Shown here one piece after another: positions 40,849 to 49,715 of a stretch of 59,706 nucleotides of DNA; positions within the stretch are counted from its first letter, which is position 1; each line of letters starts with the position of its first letter. The translations under genes and the position numbers were made by a program. The notes below the pieces were generated by a model. That model was not told where the DNA came from. It did not search any database and saw only the letters and a program-made list of their open reading frames with translations. This DNA comes from Bacteroidia bacterium (GTDB lineage: Bacteria; Bacteroidota; Bacteroidia; JADZBD01), in the NCBI GenBank assembly GCA_020054095.1, contig JAGVMA010000062.1, positions 1 to 59,706 of the forward strand, in the 5' to 3' direction.

Positions 40849-41326
40849 TGCTCTTGGTTTCTATAATGGCAACTATTTGTTGCAAATATTTTTTGTCAGT
40901 TTCATCAAAGTCGGCAAGTTTATCGCTGTCCACATCCAAAACAAAATTCACCTTGTTGCTTTTAAATCCCGGCAACACTATTTCTGATTTTGATGATGAA
41001 CTGCAAGCAATGTGTCCGGAAAATTGATCTACATCATCCACTAAAATTATTTTTTCGGTTTCCCATGCTTTACCACACACTCCTTTACCTTTTGCAATGC
41101 GTGTGCAAGCAATAGTTCCCTGGAAAGGGCCAAGCACTAGTTCATTTCCTTTTACAAAATAAATGCCCACCCAGAAAAAATTCATTCCATATTTTAATGC
41201 TGCCATAATATTAGAAACATTGGCAATAAAATCGTTTTCGCCTTGCACCAATGCGTTTATTTGTGGTAACAACGATTGGTACCGTTCTGCTTTTGAAATT
41301 CCTGAAACTGATAATTCTTCGGCCAT
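40835..41326 (-). CDS. msrC: Free methionine-(R)-sulfoxide reductase (GAF domain)
   Basis: 163 residues from ATG 41326. It reduces free methionine-R-sulfoxide. The GAF-type fold carries the family signature: GPFQGTIACTRIAKGKGVCG with the Cys residues, then HIACSSSSKSEIVLPGF with the catalytic Cys, and VLDVDSDKLADFDETD. I chose this ATG because a -7 box (41333-41340) covers the alternative TTG three codons upstream. The repair role fits an organism managing sulfur amino acids. Confidence 0.93.
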   Translation of the reverse strand: MAEELSVSGISKAERYQSLLPQINALVQGENDFIANVSNIMAALKYGMNFFWVGIYFVKGNELVLGPFQGTIACTRIAKGKGVCGKAWETEKIILVDDVDQFSGHIACSSSSKSEIVLPGFKSNKVNFVLDVDSDKLADFDETDKKYLQQIVAIIETKSNEQK

Positions 41327-41332
41327 CGTGTG

Positions 41333-41340
41333 CAAAGATA
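41333..41340 (-). promoter_or_regulatory. -7 box of msrC
   Basis: On the minus strand TATCTTTG matches TAnnTTTG, 6 nt before the ATG at 41326. It decides the start of the gene and implies a leaderless mRNA. Confidence 0.5.
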
Positions 41341-41343
41341 ATT

Positions 41344-42027
41344 TTAATATTGCGTGTAAGCGATAGTAGCAACGCTAAGTTTTACGTTCCCGATTTCTAA
41401 TAGTTTTTGGGCACATGCTTCAATGGTGGCTCCGGTTGTAATCACATCATCTACCAATAAAATATGTTTGTTTTCTAATTTTAAATTATCTGTGATTGCA
41501 AAAACGGTTTCCACGTTTTTCCATCTGTCATACCTCGATTTTTTAGTTTGCGTTTCGGTTGCTGCAATCCGTACAAGATTATTGGTACTTAATTCTATAT
41601 TCATTGCTTGAGCTATTCCAGCCGCAAACATTTCGCTTTGGTTGTATCCTCGCTTGCGCTCCTTGCTTTTATGAAGCGGCACAGGCATCACCACGTTCAC
41701 ATCTTTAAACAAATTACTTTGTTTTAAATCTGTTCCATAAAACTTGCCAATGGTTACTCCTATTTCGCGCTTGCCTTTATACTTTAGCTGGTGTATTAAT
41801 CTTTGTACACTGCCGCCTTTGTTAAAATTATAATATGCTGCAGCAGAATTTATATCTACTCGCCCCCAAAATAATTTTGCTACTGCGTTTTCTTTATCTA
41901 AATGAAATTGTGTTTGTGGCAAAAAATACCGACACGATGTACATATACAATTTTCAGAATGATACAGCACTTTGCCACACGATTGGCAAACATTGGGGAA
42001 GAAAAGTGAGAGCAGTTCTTTTAACAT
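41344..42027 (-). CDS. ComF-family phosphoribosyltransferase-like protein
   Basis: 227 residues. An N-terminal zinc ribbon has the Cys residues of CQSCGKVLYHSENCICTSC (residues 14-32). Then comes AAYYNFNKGGSVQRLIHQLKYK, VVMPVPLHKSKERKRGYNQ and the PRPP-binding motif ILLVDDVITTGATIEACAQK. Family members (ComFC/GntX) assist uptake of single-stranded DNA during transformation, and the enzymatic role is unclear. The last residues are SVATIAYTQY. Confidence 0.92.
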   Translation of the reverse strand: MLKELLSLFFPNVCQSCGKVLYHSENCICTSCRYFLPQTQFHLDKENAVAKLFWGRVDINSAAAYYNFNKGGSVQRLIHQLKYKGKREIGVTIGKFYGTDLKQSNLFKDVNVVMPVPLHKSKERKRGYNQSEMFAAGIAQAMNIELSTNNLVRIAATETQTKKSRYDRWKNVETVFAITDNLKLENKHILLVDDVITTGATIEACAQKLLEIGNVKLSVATIAYTQY

Positions 42028-42079
42028 TTTGCTTGTTAATAAAATACAGCAATGGCTATTTAGCGCCCGTTAAATTAGC

Positions 42080-42087
42080 TACTTTTG
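42080..42087 (+). promoter_or_regulatory. -7 box of the coiled-coil membrane protein gene
   Basis: TACTTTTG matches TAnnTTTG, 21 nt before the ATG at 42109. An apparent upstream TTG start at 42085 falls inside this box and is rejected. Confidence 0.5.
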
Positions 42088-42108
42088 TTAAAAGAACTAT
42101 TACAAAAA

Positions 42109-43038
42109 ATGAGTACGGCAGATAATAACAAAGAGGAAAAAAAGAAATCGAATTTTTTTTACATCAGCATCATTAGTGTTGAAACCATTATTATAGCGCT
42201 GCTAACCTGGCAATTTTTTAACCAGCGCACTAAAATTGAAACGATTGAAAAAGAAAAAATTGTTTATGTAGAACAAACAAATAAACTACAAAGTGATTTA
42301 GTGCAGTTAAAAGAAGAGTACCAATCCTTGCAAACTACTGATGCCAATATGCGTAAAGAGTTGGATGAAAAAATAAAGCAGATAGAGCAAATGCAAGTTG
42401 AAGCCGAAAAACACAAAAACGATGCGTATTATATTTATAAATTGGAGAAAGAGACTGAAACGCTTCGTAAAATAATGAAGCATTTTGTGGGACAATTAGA
42501 TTCGCTTGGCAGATTAAACAAAGAAATACGTAACGAAAAAGAAAAAGTAGAAACTGCGCTCACTCAAGAAAAAGATAAAACCAATCAACTTACACAAGAG
42601 AAAGAAGAATTAAAATCAACCGTAGCACTGGGATCGGTTTTAAAAGCAAGTAGCATAAAGGTTTTGGGCGTTAAATATAAATCGGGCGGAAAAAAAGAAA
42701 CCGAAACTACATCTGCAAAAAGAGTTGAAAAAATAAAAATTACATTTCAATTAGGCGAAAATAAAATTGCAAAAACCGGACAGCGAACGGTTTTCATTCG
42801 CATTGTAACGCCCGATGGCAAAGAACTTACAAAATCGGTTGATGAGTCAAATCAATTTAAGTTCAATAATTCGAAAGGCTATTTTGCTGCAAAAACGATA
42901 ATAGATTATAAAAACTCTGATATGAATGTAACCGTTTATACGGCTAAAACTGAAATTGCTTTTTTACCCGGCAAATACTTAATTGAAATTACTACTGATG
43001 AAGTAGTGATAGGTTCCACAACTTTAACGCTGGAGTAA
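42109..43038 (+). CDS. Membrane-anchored coiled-coil protein
   Basis: 309 residues from ATG 42109. A short charged N-terminus (MSTADNNKEEKKKSN) precedes one membrane span at about 16-38 (FFYISIISVETIIIALLTWQ). A long coiled coil follows to about 185, with repeats of KLQSDLVQLKEEYQSLQTTD type, then a beta domain of about 120 residues (KASSIKVLGVKYKSGGKKET, GQRTVFIRIVTPDGKELTKS, FLPGKYLIEITTDEVV). The topology is N-in with the coiled coil in the periplasm. This architecture recurs in Bacteroidota with unknown function. Convergent with the O-antigen ligase gene. Confidence 0.8.
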   Translation: MSTADNNKEEKKKSNFFYISIISVETIIIALLTWQFFNQRTKIETIEKEKIVYVEQTNKLQSDLVQLKEEYQSLQTTDANMRKELDEKIKQIEQMQVEAEKHKNDAYYIYKLEKETETLRKIMKHFVGQLDSLGRLNKEIRNEKEKVETALTQEKDKTNQLTQEKEELKSTVALGSVLKASSIKVLGVKYKSGGKKETETTSAKRVEKIKITFQLGENKIAKTGQRTVFIRIVTPDGKELTKSVDESNQFKFNNSKGYFAAKTIIDYKNSDMNVTVYTAKTEIAFLPGKYLIEITTDEVVIGSTTLTLE

Positions 43039-43046
43039 AGAGTTTT

Positions 43047-44597
43047 TTATTGAAGTTGTTCTTCTTCTCGTTTGGCAAACAAATACAGTGAATTAAAGAA
43101 AGCGAAAAAGGTAACGCCCGCTTGTGTTTCAAAGGTATCTTCGCTCAGCATCGAAAAGGTTATTATCACTATAAATGCCAAGTACATTTTATTTTCTCTA
43201 ACCCGTTTTATAGTTAACGGGTAATACATCGTAAAAATAAAAATTGCAAATCCTATTATACCAAAGCTAACCATCATGGTTACAAACTGGTTGTGGGCGC
43301 GTAATCTAAACTCGGTTTTTAAAAGCGTCCCGTTATTTTCGTATTCTTGCTTAAAAGCGATAGCCATATCGCCTGTGCCTACTCCAATAAAAATATTTTT
43401 GCTGATAATACTAAATGCTGTTTTTAAAAACTCTACGCGCTGTGTAACTGAATGTCCGCTTGCGTCTTTGCCTTGCTTAAATTTATCGAACTCAAAAATA
43501 ATATCGTGAATTCGGCTTCTAATGTTTTTAATATCTGCATACGCAATATTTGAAATTCCATTCTCAATATTTTGTACATCTATTGCTGATAGCGCGTTTA
43601 CGCCTGCCGAATCTTTCCTTAATCCTTTGGATGTAAGATAACGATGAAGTGTAAAATCAATTCTGTTTCCTTTTTTATCTTTCTCTTTTGATTTGATAAT
43701 GCTTCTCTTGTCCCATTGCTTTTCCATTTCTTCCCAACAATTATAAATTGCCAAGTAGTGTCCGTTTTCTAAATCCTTATTGCTTGTATCGTGCTCATAT
43801 TTATTTCCGTTTACGGTAAATTGTTCAAGTGATTTTATATCGTGCTGATTTACTGGAGTGTAAAATTTTTTGTACTCATCGGTAACAAAGTAAAACGGAA
43901 CAGTGATAATTACCATATTGAATAAAACTGCAAGCGAGGAAGTAAGTGTTTTTTTATTTTTAAACGCCCAATAATTTATGTAGCAAATAATAAGCAAAGC
44001 CGCTATTATTAATCCGGCTACGGATTGAAGAATAAATAAAAATGCAAAAAGCCATATTAGTAATCCACCACTTATCAAACGCTGCTCTTTAAACTGCTGG
44101 AGCAAAAAAACAATAGCCAAGCATATCATCAGCGATAAGCGTATGTGCGATAATGAACCGGTGGCTTGTCTTAAATCAACAATGTCAGTAAAATTAATTT
44201 TATAAAAAGCAATTAATGTTTTTGTTAAAACTGCTGCACAAAAAACCCACATTAGTTTTTTTATATGATTAGATGTTAAATGCGCTGATGATGATAAAAT
44301 AAGTGGTAGCAAAAAAATTGGAATTTTTATTCTCAGATCTCTGGTTGCTTCTGCAAAATCGGTAGTATAAGCAAGGCCTGTAATGTGCAATAGAAACAAA
44401 GAAGCGCAAGCAAGTGCAATTTTGTTGTTAAAAAACAATTTAATTTTTACTAGTGGGTTACTCGAAAGCAACCAAGCCCCCAACAAAAAAAACTGCCCTA
44501 CACTTACTAAAAATTTTGAAAGCGGTAATCCAACGGCAATTAAAACAAAGCCGAAATAGTATGCATAAATAAGTTTCTCTCGGGCAGAAGAAAGCAT
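43047..44597 (-). CDS. O-antigen ligase-family (Wzy_C) membrane protein
   Basis: 516 residues with about ten hydrophobic segments. The large periplasmic loop lies at about 255-415, with the Wzy_C region TEFRLRAHNQFVTMMVSFGI containing the Arg and His of the active site. The start is YYFGFVLIAVGLPLSKFLVS. Family members attach polysaccharide to lipid A or polymerise O-antigen. The exact class (ligase WaaL or polymerase Wzy) cannot be decided from sequence alone. Confidence 0.87.
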   Translation of the reverse strand: MLSSAREKLIYAYYFGFVLIAVGLPLSKFLVSVGQFFLLGAWLLSSNPLVKIKLFFNNKIALACASLFLLHITGLAYTTDFAEATRDLRIKIPIFLLPLILSSSAHLTSNHIKKLMWVFCAAVLTKTLIAFYKINFTDIVDLRQATGSLSHIRLSLMICLAIVFLLQQFKEQRLISGGLLIWLFAFLFILQSVAGLIIAALLIICYINYWAFKNKKTLTSSLAVLFNMVIITVPFYFVTDEYKKFYTPVNQHDIKSLEQFTVNGNKYEHDTSNKDLENGHYLAIYNCWEEMEKQWDKRSIIKSKEKDKKGNRIDFTLHRYLTSKGLRKDSAGVNALSAIDVQNIENGISNIAYADIKNIRSRIHDIIFEFDKFKQGKDASGHSVTQRVEFLKTAFSIISKNIFIGVGTGDMAIAFKQEYENNGTLLKTEFRLRAHNQFVTMMVSFGIIGFAIFIFTMYYPLTIKRVRENKMYLAFIVIITFSMLSEDTFETQAGVTFFAFFNSLYLFAKREEEQLQ

Positions 44598-44643
44598 TTA
44601 TGTTATAACGTAAAAAAAGGGGAAATATTGTGCCGATAAAATA

Positions 44644-46449
44644 CTATCCCTTTTTATTTTTCTTTTCTTTTTTGTTTTCGGGCTGTTGCTCGTTATTCTT
44701 ATTTATTGGCTCGTTATTAGTGGTAGGCGGCTCGTTTTTGCCTTCGGTATTTTTAGTGCTTTTCGGCTTGCCAATTACCTTATATTGCCCTTCGCCTTTT
44801 AGAATGGACGAATAAAGTGAATTGTTTCGCAGCAGTTTTACTGATTCAATTATTTCCGAATCGTTGTATAGGCCAATTTCTAATCTGCCGTTTTGGTAAT
44901 AATAGCGCGATGCTATTTCGCCCTTTATGAGTTCGAGAATTTCTTTTCTGTATTTTTTTAAATCATCGGTTTTGTTGTGTGTGAGTTTTTGTTTTAATGA
45001 TTCAAATTGCTCTTTTACTTCATCAATGTATTTTTCCGATTCTAAAACTTTTTTCAAATCCTCTATTTCTTTTTCTGTTTTGGTGGTATAATCAAATTCT
45101 TTAGTGCCCACAAAAGCCACGAAACTATCGTAATCGGCATCAGTAAAGTTAAATTGTTTTACAGGCGGCAAGTTAGGATGCGATAACCTGTATTGAGTGG
45201 CATAATCAAAAATTATGTTTTTAGAAATTAATGCCGATGAAATGTTACTGTATTTTTTTGCATCCATCACCATATCGGGATAAATTCCGCTGCCATCAAA
45301 AACAGAGCGGCCAGCTTTGGTTTTAAATTCTTTCATCAGCGAGTCGGCAACTTTATCTACCGTACCATCGGGGTTTTTGTGAAAATAATCGAGCGCTTGT
45401 ATGCATCGGCCACTTGGTGTGTAGTATTTTGCAATAGTAACTTTCATTTGCGAATTGTAAACTAATTGCAATGTTTGTTGCACTAATCCTTTGCCAAACG
45501 AGCGCTGACCAAGCACCACTCCTCTATCTAAATCCTGAATTGCGCCCGTTACAATTTCTGATGCCGATGCCGAACCTCTATCAACCAGCACTACTATCGG
45601 CATTTGCGTATCAATGGGTTGCTTATCGGCTGTGTGCACTTTATTCATTTCTTTTATTTTTGCTTTTTGTGTAACAATAACCTGGCCGCGCTCCACAAAT
45701 AAGTTTACAATTTCTACTGCCTCGCGCAAAAGCCCGCCACCATTACCACGCAAATCAAAAATGAGCGATTTCATTCCTTGTTTTTCTTTTAGATTAAGGA
45801 AAGCATCCTTCACTTCTTTCCCCGCATTTTCAGTAAAGCCCGTAAGTTTTATATAACCCACCGTATCGTTTATCATTCCGAAATAAGGCACGTTTTTAAT
45901 TTTAATTTCTTCGCGAACCAATGTTTTTTCCAACGGATTTTTTTCTCCTTCGCGTTGTATCAAAAGTTTTACAGGAGTATTTGGCTGGCCTTTTAAAAGT
46001 TTACTCACATCGGCAGTAGTTTTTCCTTTCACCGAGTTGCCGTTTACTTCCAATAAAATATCGCCTGCACGCAAGTCGGCTTTTTGTGCCGGAAATCCTT
46101 CATAAGGTTCAGATATCATTACATAATCACCTTTTTGCTGAACAAGCGAACCTATGCCGCCATATTGGCCTGTGAGCATTACTTTATAATCTTCCACTTC
46201 CGACTCGGGATAATATTCCGTGTACGGATCAAGCGATTGCAACATTCCGTCAATTGCTTTTTTCATTAAATCGCCCGGCTTTATTTCATCCACATAATAC
46301 GAACTCAGTTCTTTCATAACCGAATTCATAATGTCCATGTTTTTAGAAATCTCAAAATAACTATCAACAAACGCATAAGATGAGATAGAGAAAACAACGA
46401 TTAAAACATACATTGTTTTTTTGCGTAAATACTGAGCCGGTTTTTTCAT
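44644..46449 (-). CDS. S41-family C-terminal processing protease
   Basis: 601 residues. One N-terminal span (about 13-30) is followed by a PDZ domain (about 85-165: GIGSLVQQKGDYVMISEPYE, LRAGDILLEVNGNSVKG). The protease core has SLIFDLRGNGGGLLREAVEI and the Ser-Lys pair in VDRGSASASEIVTGAIQ and GQRSFGKGLVQQTLQ. The C-terminal half (from about 400) is helical and ends in an unusual Asn/Glu/Lys-rich tail (EPPTTNNEPINKNNEQQ). It cleaves C-termini of envelope proteins in the periplasm. It follows yidD by 11 nt. Confidence 0.94.
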   Translation of the reverse strand: MKKPAQYLRKKTMYVLIVVFSISSYAFVDSYFEISKNMDIMNSVMKELSSYYVDEIKPGDLMKKAIDGMLQSLDPYTEYYPESEVEDYKVMLTGQYGGIGSLVQQKGDYVMISEPYEGFPAQKADLRAGDILLEVNGNSVKGKTTADVSKLLKGQPNTPVKLLIQREGEKNPLEKTLVREEIKIKNVPYFGMINDTVGYIKLTGFTENAGKEVKDAFLNLKEKQGMKSLIFDLRGNGGGLLREAVEIVNLFVERGQVIVTQKAKIKEMNKVHTADKQPIDTQMPIVVLVDRGSASASEIVTGAIQDLDRGVVLGQRSFGKGLVQQTLQLVYNSQMKVTIAKYYTPSGRCIQALDYFHKNPDGTVDKVADSLMKEFKTKAGRSVFDGSGIYPDMVMDAKKYSNISSALISKNIIFDYATQYRLSHPNLPPVKQFNFTDADYDSFVAFVGTKEFDYTTKTEKEIEDLKKVLESEKYIDEVKEQFESLKQKLTHNKTDDLKKYRKEILELIKGEIASRYYYQNGRLEIGLYNDSEIIESVKLLRNNSLYSSILKGEGQYKVIGKPKSTKNTEGKNEPPTTNNEPINKNNEQQPENKKEKKNKKG

Positions 46450-46460
46450 CGCTTTTAGTT

Positions 46461-46712
46461 TTATTTTTTAATGCTTATTTTATCAGGCACAGGGTCATGG
46501 CCGTGGCCGCCCCATGGGTTACATCGGGCAATTCTTTTTAATGCCATCCAGCCGCCCTTAAATGCACCGTGTTTTTTTATGGCATCTATGCCATAGTGCG
46601 AACATGTTGGCGTGTATCGGCATGCCGGCATTAGTAATGGCGATATGGTGTATTGATAGGTGCGTATCATACCCATAAATATAAAGCCAAGTATTTTATT
46701 TACTACTGCCAA
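46461..46712 (-). CDS. yidD: Membrane protein insertion efficiency factor YidD
   Basis: 83 residues. It carries the family signature [20 protein letters not shown] with three Cys, then [20 protein letters not shown] and the end GGHGHDPVP. It helps YidC insert membrane proteins at the inner membrane. It overlaps the rnpA end by 17 nt, the conserved rnpA-yidD order. Confidence 0.95.
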   Translation of the reverse strand: MAVVNKILGFIFMGMIRTYQYTISPLLMPACRYTPTCSHYGIDAIKKHGAFKGGWMALKRIARCNPWGGHGHDPVPDKISIKK

Positions 46713-47064
46713 TTTTTGTTAAAGTTGTTTTTATTGCTTGTTCTATTGTTTTGTATTCTGTTATTTCTGTAGCTATGTATATAAAAATCAATATTATTTT
46801 TTTGTCGGTTATGCTATTGTATAACGTGTTTTTGTTTTTCCTGTACACTTCGCGCATTCTGCGTTTTAGTTTATTTCTATCAACAGCTTTGCCAAATTTT
46901 TTCTTGGGCACCGTAAAAGCAGCTTTTGCCGGAAAATCGCTCTCAAATTTTTTTTCCATCCACACTACTCGCACGGGAAATGCTTTTATGCTGTTTCCGT
47001 TTTTCATCAGTTCATCAAAAAGCACTTTGCCTGTTAATCGTTCGGCTTTGCAAAGTGTTTCCAT
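46696..47064 (-). CDS. rnpA: Ribonuclease P protein component
   Basis: 122 residues. It supports the RNase P RNA in maturing tRNA 5' ends. Motifs are [37 protein letters not shown] and the RNR-type MREVYR. Codons for the end ([17 protein letters not shown]) overlap the start of yidD. The rpmH gene usually found upstream is absent; hemD lies there instead. Confidence 0.95.
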   Translation of the reverse strand: METLCKAERLTGKVLFDELMKNGNSIKAFPVRVVWMEKKFESDFPAKAAFTVPKKKFGKAVDRNKLKRRMREVYRKNKNTLYNSITDKKIILIFIYIATEITEYKTIEQAIKTTLTKIGSSK

Positions 47065-47185
47065 TGTTGTTTAAAATTAATGGTTTAGATTAATGTTTAC
47101 AAATAAAATATGACAAGCGGCAAGTTTAGCAGCCAAGGCATATAATTTACTAACATAATTATTGGTAAGAATGAGAAAAGCCCGT

Positions 47186-47977
47186 TTACTTTTTATTGGC
47201 CTCTTTTATGTATTTCTCCAGCGCAATAGTCATTGATGGAGCTTCGGGCAGCGGTGCCTGTATATCGAGGCGAAGGCCGGCTTCTTCAACTGCTTTTGCG
47301 GTAGTGGAGCCAAAAGCGGCTATGCGGGTTTTATTTTGTTTAAACTTGGGGAAGTTTTTAAATAGCGATGTTATTCCGGCAGGGCTGAAAAAAACAATAA
47401 CATCGTAAAACACTTTTTCCAAATCCGATAAATCGCTACACACGGTTTTATACATTACCGCTTTGGTGTAAACTATGTTATGCCTATCAAGCACTTCCGG
47501 AATTTCGTCTTTATGTATATCCGAGCACGGAAGCAAAAACTTTTCGCCTTTGTGTTTCTTAATCATATCAATCAAATCCAAAAAGGTTTGCTTGCCATGA
47601 AAAATTTTTCGTTTCCTGAACTGAACGTATTTCTGTAAATAATATGCTGTGGATTCAGAAATACAAAAATATTTCATCGTTTCGGGCACAGTCAGGCGCA
47701 TCTCGTTACACAATCTAAAATAATGGTCAACTGCCATGCGGCTGGTCATTATTACGGCTGTGTGATCTAAAATACTTATTCTATCGGCTCTAAAATCTTT
47801 AGCCGGAACGCCTTCTACGTGTATAAACGAGCGGAAATCAATCTGTACTTTGGTTTTTTGAGATAAATCAGCGTAGGGCGATTTATCGCCTTCGGGCTTT
47901 GGTTGTGTAACCAATATGCTTTTAACCTTTTCGGGTTTTACCTTGCTTTTAGCAGAAGTTTTTAATTTCAAAGCCAT
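47186..47977 (-). CDS. hemD: Uroporphyrinogen-III synthase
   Basis: 263 residues. It closes hydroxymethylbilane to uroporphyrinogen III, the substrate of the cobA product in the sulfur operon. Marks are SILVTQPKPEGDKSPYADLS, HTAVIMTSRMAVDHYFRLC, FLLPCSDIHKDEIPEVL, VIVFFSPAGITSLFKNFPKF and RIAAFGSTTAKAVEEAGLRL. A Lys-rich extension of about 20 residues precedes the domain. It lies 31 nt after the DUF4271 gene, and the pair is commonly adjacent in Bacteroidota. Confidence 0.92.
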   Translation of the reverse strand: MALKLKTSAKSKVKPEKVKSILVTQPKPEGDKSPYADLSQKTKVQIDFRSFIHVEGVPAKDFRADRISILDHTAVIMTSRMAVDHYFRLCNEMRLTVPETMKYFCISESTAYYLQKYVQFRKRKIFHGKQTFLDLIDMIKKHKGEKFLLPCSDIHKDEIPEVLDRHNIVYTKAVMYKTVCSDLSDLEKVFYDVIVFFSPAGITSLFKNFPKFKQNKTRIAAFGSTTAKAVEEAGLRLDIQAPLPEAPSMTIALEKYIKEANKK

Positions 47978-48008
47978 ATTGCCTTAGCTATTTAGGTTTT
48001 AACTGCGT

Positions 48009-48902
48009 TTACACAAAATTGTATTGCACATACTTTGCTATAAACAGAACAGGTAAAATTTCGAGAGTGCAAAGATATAAAAATATGTATATGATTGAAA
48101 TGCGCTGTTTGCCACGCAAGGTGCTAACGGTTCGGGCAATACGGAAGAAAAACGTGAACAGAAAAAACAACAATGCCAGGTAAATGGGTATTTCTATGCT
48201 TATTTGCGATGAGAAAAGCATAACCATGGCTACGGGCAACAAAAACACTCCTGCCACTTGGTTAAAAAGCAGAATATTAAAGATATATTCTTTGGCAGCT
48301 GTGGTGTTATCAAAAATATAGCCCATCACATTAATGCTTAGCATTTTTATTGAGTATGCCAGCACTATTACGCCCGATAAAATACTGATGCGAAACAAAT
48401 AGCTACCCGGAAAAGTATTTGGAATAAAGTAATCAATAATATGAATGCTTAAAATGGCAATTGTAATTACAAATGCAATTAATAGTGTTATGGCAGCACG
48501 GTTATTTATGGAGTATTCTTGGCGCTGAAGCTGCAATGCAAAACGGCTTGCCTTAAAAGCATTAATGAGTGCCGCAAGTCGCCTGTTATTATATTGCCGC
48601 ACCATGGCAATGCACAGCACCACAAATAATACTATAACTGCCACCGCAGTTTTATCAATAACGCCCGATGGTTTTGGCTGCAGGTTTTCTGCTTTTAATG
48701 CATGGCCCGTAAAAACCGATGGCACTACTTTGGCGGGCTGTGTTGCAGTAATTCCTTTTATTTTTTGGTAAGAAAAATTTTTTTCATTAAAAACCGAATC
48801 GGTATAATGGGCTGCCTGTGCCGAATCTTGTGCATGCAGCTTATTAACCAAGCCGTGCAAAAAATTACTATCGGGGTTAAAGATGGTGGCTTGGTTTTGC
48901 AC
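48009..48902 (-). CDS. DUF4271 membrane protein
   Basis: 297 residues with GTG start at 48902, supported by a -7 box 4 nt upstream. The N-terminal 85 residues are soluble (SNFLHGLVNKLHAQDSAQAA). Six or so hydrophobic segments follow from about 87: TAVAVIVLFVVLCIAMV, AAITLLIAFVITIAILSIHI and VAGVFLLPVAMVMLF among them. The family is restricted to Bacteroidota and of unknown function; it lies next to hemD as usual. Confidence 0.87.
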   Translation of the reverse strand: MQNQATIFNPDSNFLHGLVNKLHAQDSAQAAHYTDSVFNEKNFSYQKIKGITATQPAKVVPSVFTGHALKAENLQPKPSGVIDKTAVAVIVLFVVLCIAMVRQYNNRRLAALINAFKASRFALQLQRQEYSINNRAAITLLIAFVITIAILSIHIIDYFIPNTFPGSYLFRISILSGVIVLAYSIKMLSINVMGYIFDNTTAAKEYIFNILLFNQVAGVFLLPVAMVMLFSSQISIEIPIYLALLFFLFTFFFRIARTVSTLRGKQRISIIYIFLYLCTLEILPVLFIAKYVQYNFV

Positions 48903-48906
48903 GATG

Positions 48907-48914
48907 CAAAATTA
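48907..48914 (-). promoter_or_regulatory. -7 box of the DUF4271-hemD pair
   Basis: On the minus strand TAATTTTG matches TAnnTTTG, 4 nt before the GTG at 48902. The predicted transcript starts at the start codon. Confidence 0.5.
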
Positions 48915-49026
48915 AAACTATTATCACATTCGTGTATAGATAAAAAAACTCCGTTACTAAGGGTTAATATAGTAGCTGAGTAGATTATTACGAGAAAGGA
49001 ATGTTTTATTACGAGCAGAAAAAATA

Positions 49027-49269
49027 TTAAAATTTAAGTTTTGAAAATAAATCGAGCAGGTTAATATTTAAAGCACGAGCAATTTTTATATAACTCATTA
49101 TTCCGCTGTTTATTTCTCCGTTTTCAATGCGGCTTAGTTGCTTTTCAGTGGTTTCTATTTCAAATGCCAATTGTGCGCACGAAATTTTATGCAACTCGCG
49201 TATGCGCCTTATGTTCACTCCCGCAATTTGTAAATCCGATTGTTTTGCTTTCTTCTTTGGCACAGTCAA
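49027..49269 (-). CDS. HTH (XRE-type) transcriptional regulator
   Basis: 80 residues. A basic start (KKKAKQSD) precedes a Cro/C1-type helix-turn-helix: IRRIRELHKISCAQLAFEIE, TTEKQLSRIENGEINSGIMS, YIKIARALNINLLDLF. There is no ATG; the start is TTG at 49269 or GTG at 49263. The start region overlaps a perfect 18-bp palindrome (49262-49279), suggesting self-control. It is divergent from the LytTR gene. Its target genes are unknown. Confidence 0.8.
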   Translation of the reverse strand: MTVPKKKAKQSDLQIAGVNIRRIRELHKISCAQLAFEIETTEKQLSRIENGEINSGIMSYIKIARALNINLLDLFSKLKF

Positions 49270-49279
49270 ATTTGACTGT
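49262..49279. promoter_or_regulatory. 18-bp perfect palindrome over the HTH start codon
   Basis: ACAGTCAAATTTGACTGT is fully self-complementary and covers the start of the HTH gene. It is a candidate operator for this or the neighbouring regulator. Confidence 0.6.
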
Positions 49280-49292
49280 TGATAAAAAAACT

Positions 49293-49314
49293 TTCATGTC
49301 TTTTTAGACATGAA
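49293..49314. promoter_or_regulatory. Second inverted repeat in the divergent promoter
   Basis: TTCATGTCT and AGACATGAA, 9-bp perfect arms with a TTTT spacer, lie 14 bp from the palindrome and 45 bp before the LytTR ATG. Protein-binding site or RNA hairpin cannot be told apart. Confidence 0.55.
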
Positions 49315-49358
49315 TTGGCTTTTCATTAAATTCGTTTTAAAGTGCTTAAATAAATGAC

Positions 49359-49715
49359 ATGACAAAAACAGAGATGATAGATGTATTAAAAAATGATAGA
49401 AACTATTTGCACAATACTATCTTGTTCGAAGGCATAGGCAATTATGTGAGAGTAGTGCGATTTAGAAAAAAATCGGAGCTAATTGTTTGCCAGTTAGGAG
49501 AAATAGAAAAGATAATTAAAGACAAAAATTATTTTAGAATAAACAGGAAATATTTAATAAACACAAAAAGAATTAAACTGTTATATGTAAACGATTATAT
49601 ACACGACCGATGCTGGGTTATATTACCTAAAATCAAAAAACTTTACATATCTGTTCGAAATACCAAAAAATGGCTCTCTTACTACAATACCAAGCTCCAT
49701 AGCAGATTTAGATAA
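49359..49715 (+). CDS. Stand-alone LytTR DNA-binding protein
   Basis: 118 residues with no receiver domain. The LytTR fold is seen in NTILFEGIGNYVRVVRFRKK, ELIVCQLGEIEKIIKDKNYF, RINRKYLINTKRIKLLYVND and LPKIKKLYISVRNTKKWLSY. Its input is unknown since there is no phosphoacceptor; it may act constitutively or with the divergent HTH protein. It precedes a small lipoprotein gene by about 210 nt and may control it. Confidence 0.85.
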   Translation: MTKTEMIDVLKNDRNYLHNTILFEGIGNYVRVVRFRKKSELIVCQLGEIEKIIKDKNYFRINRKYLINTKRIKLLYVNDYIHDRCWVILPKIKKLYISVRNTKKWLSYYNTKLHSRFR

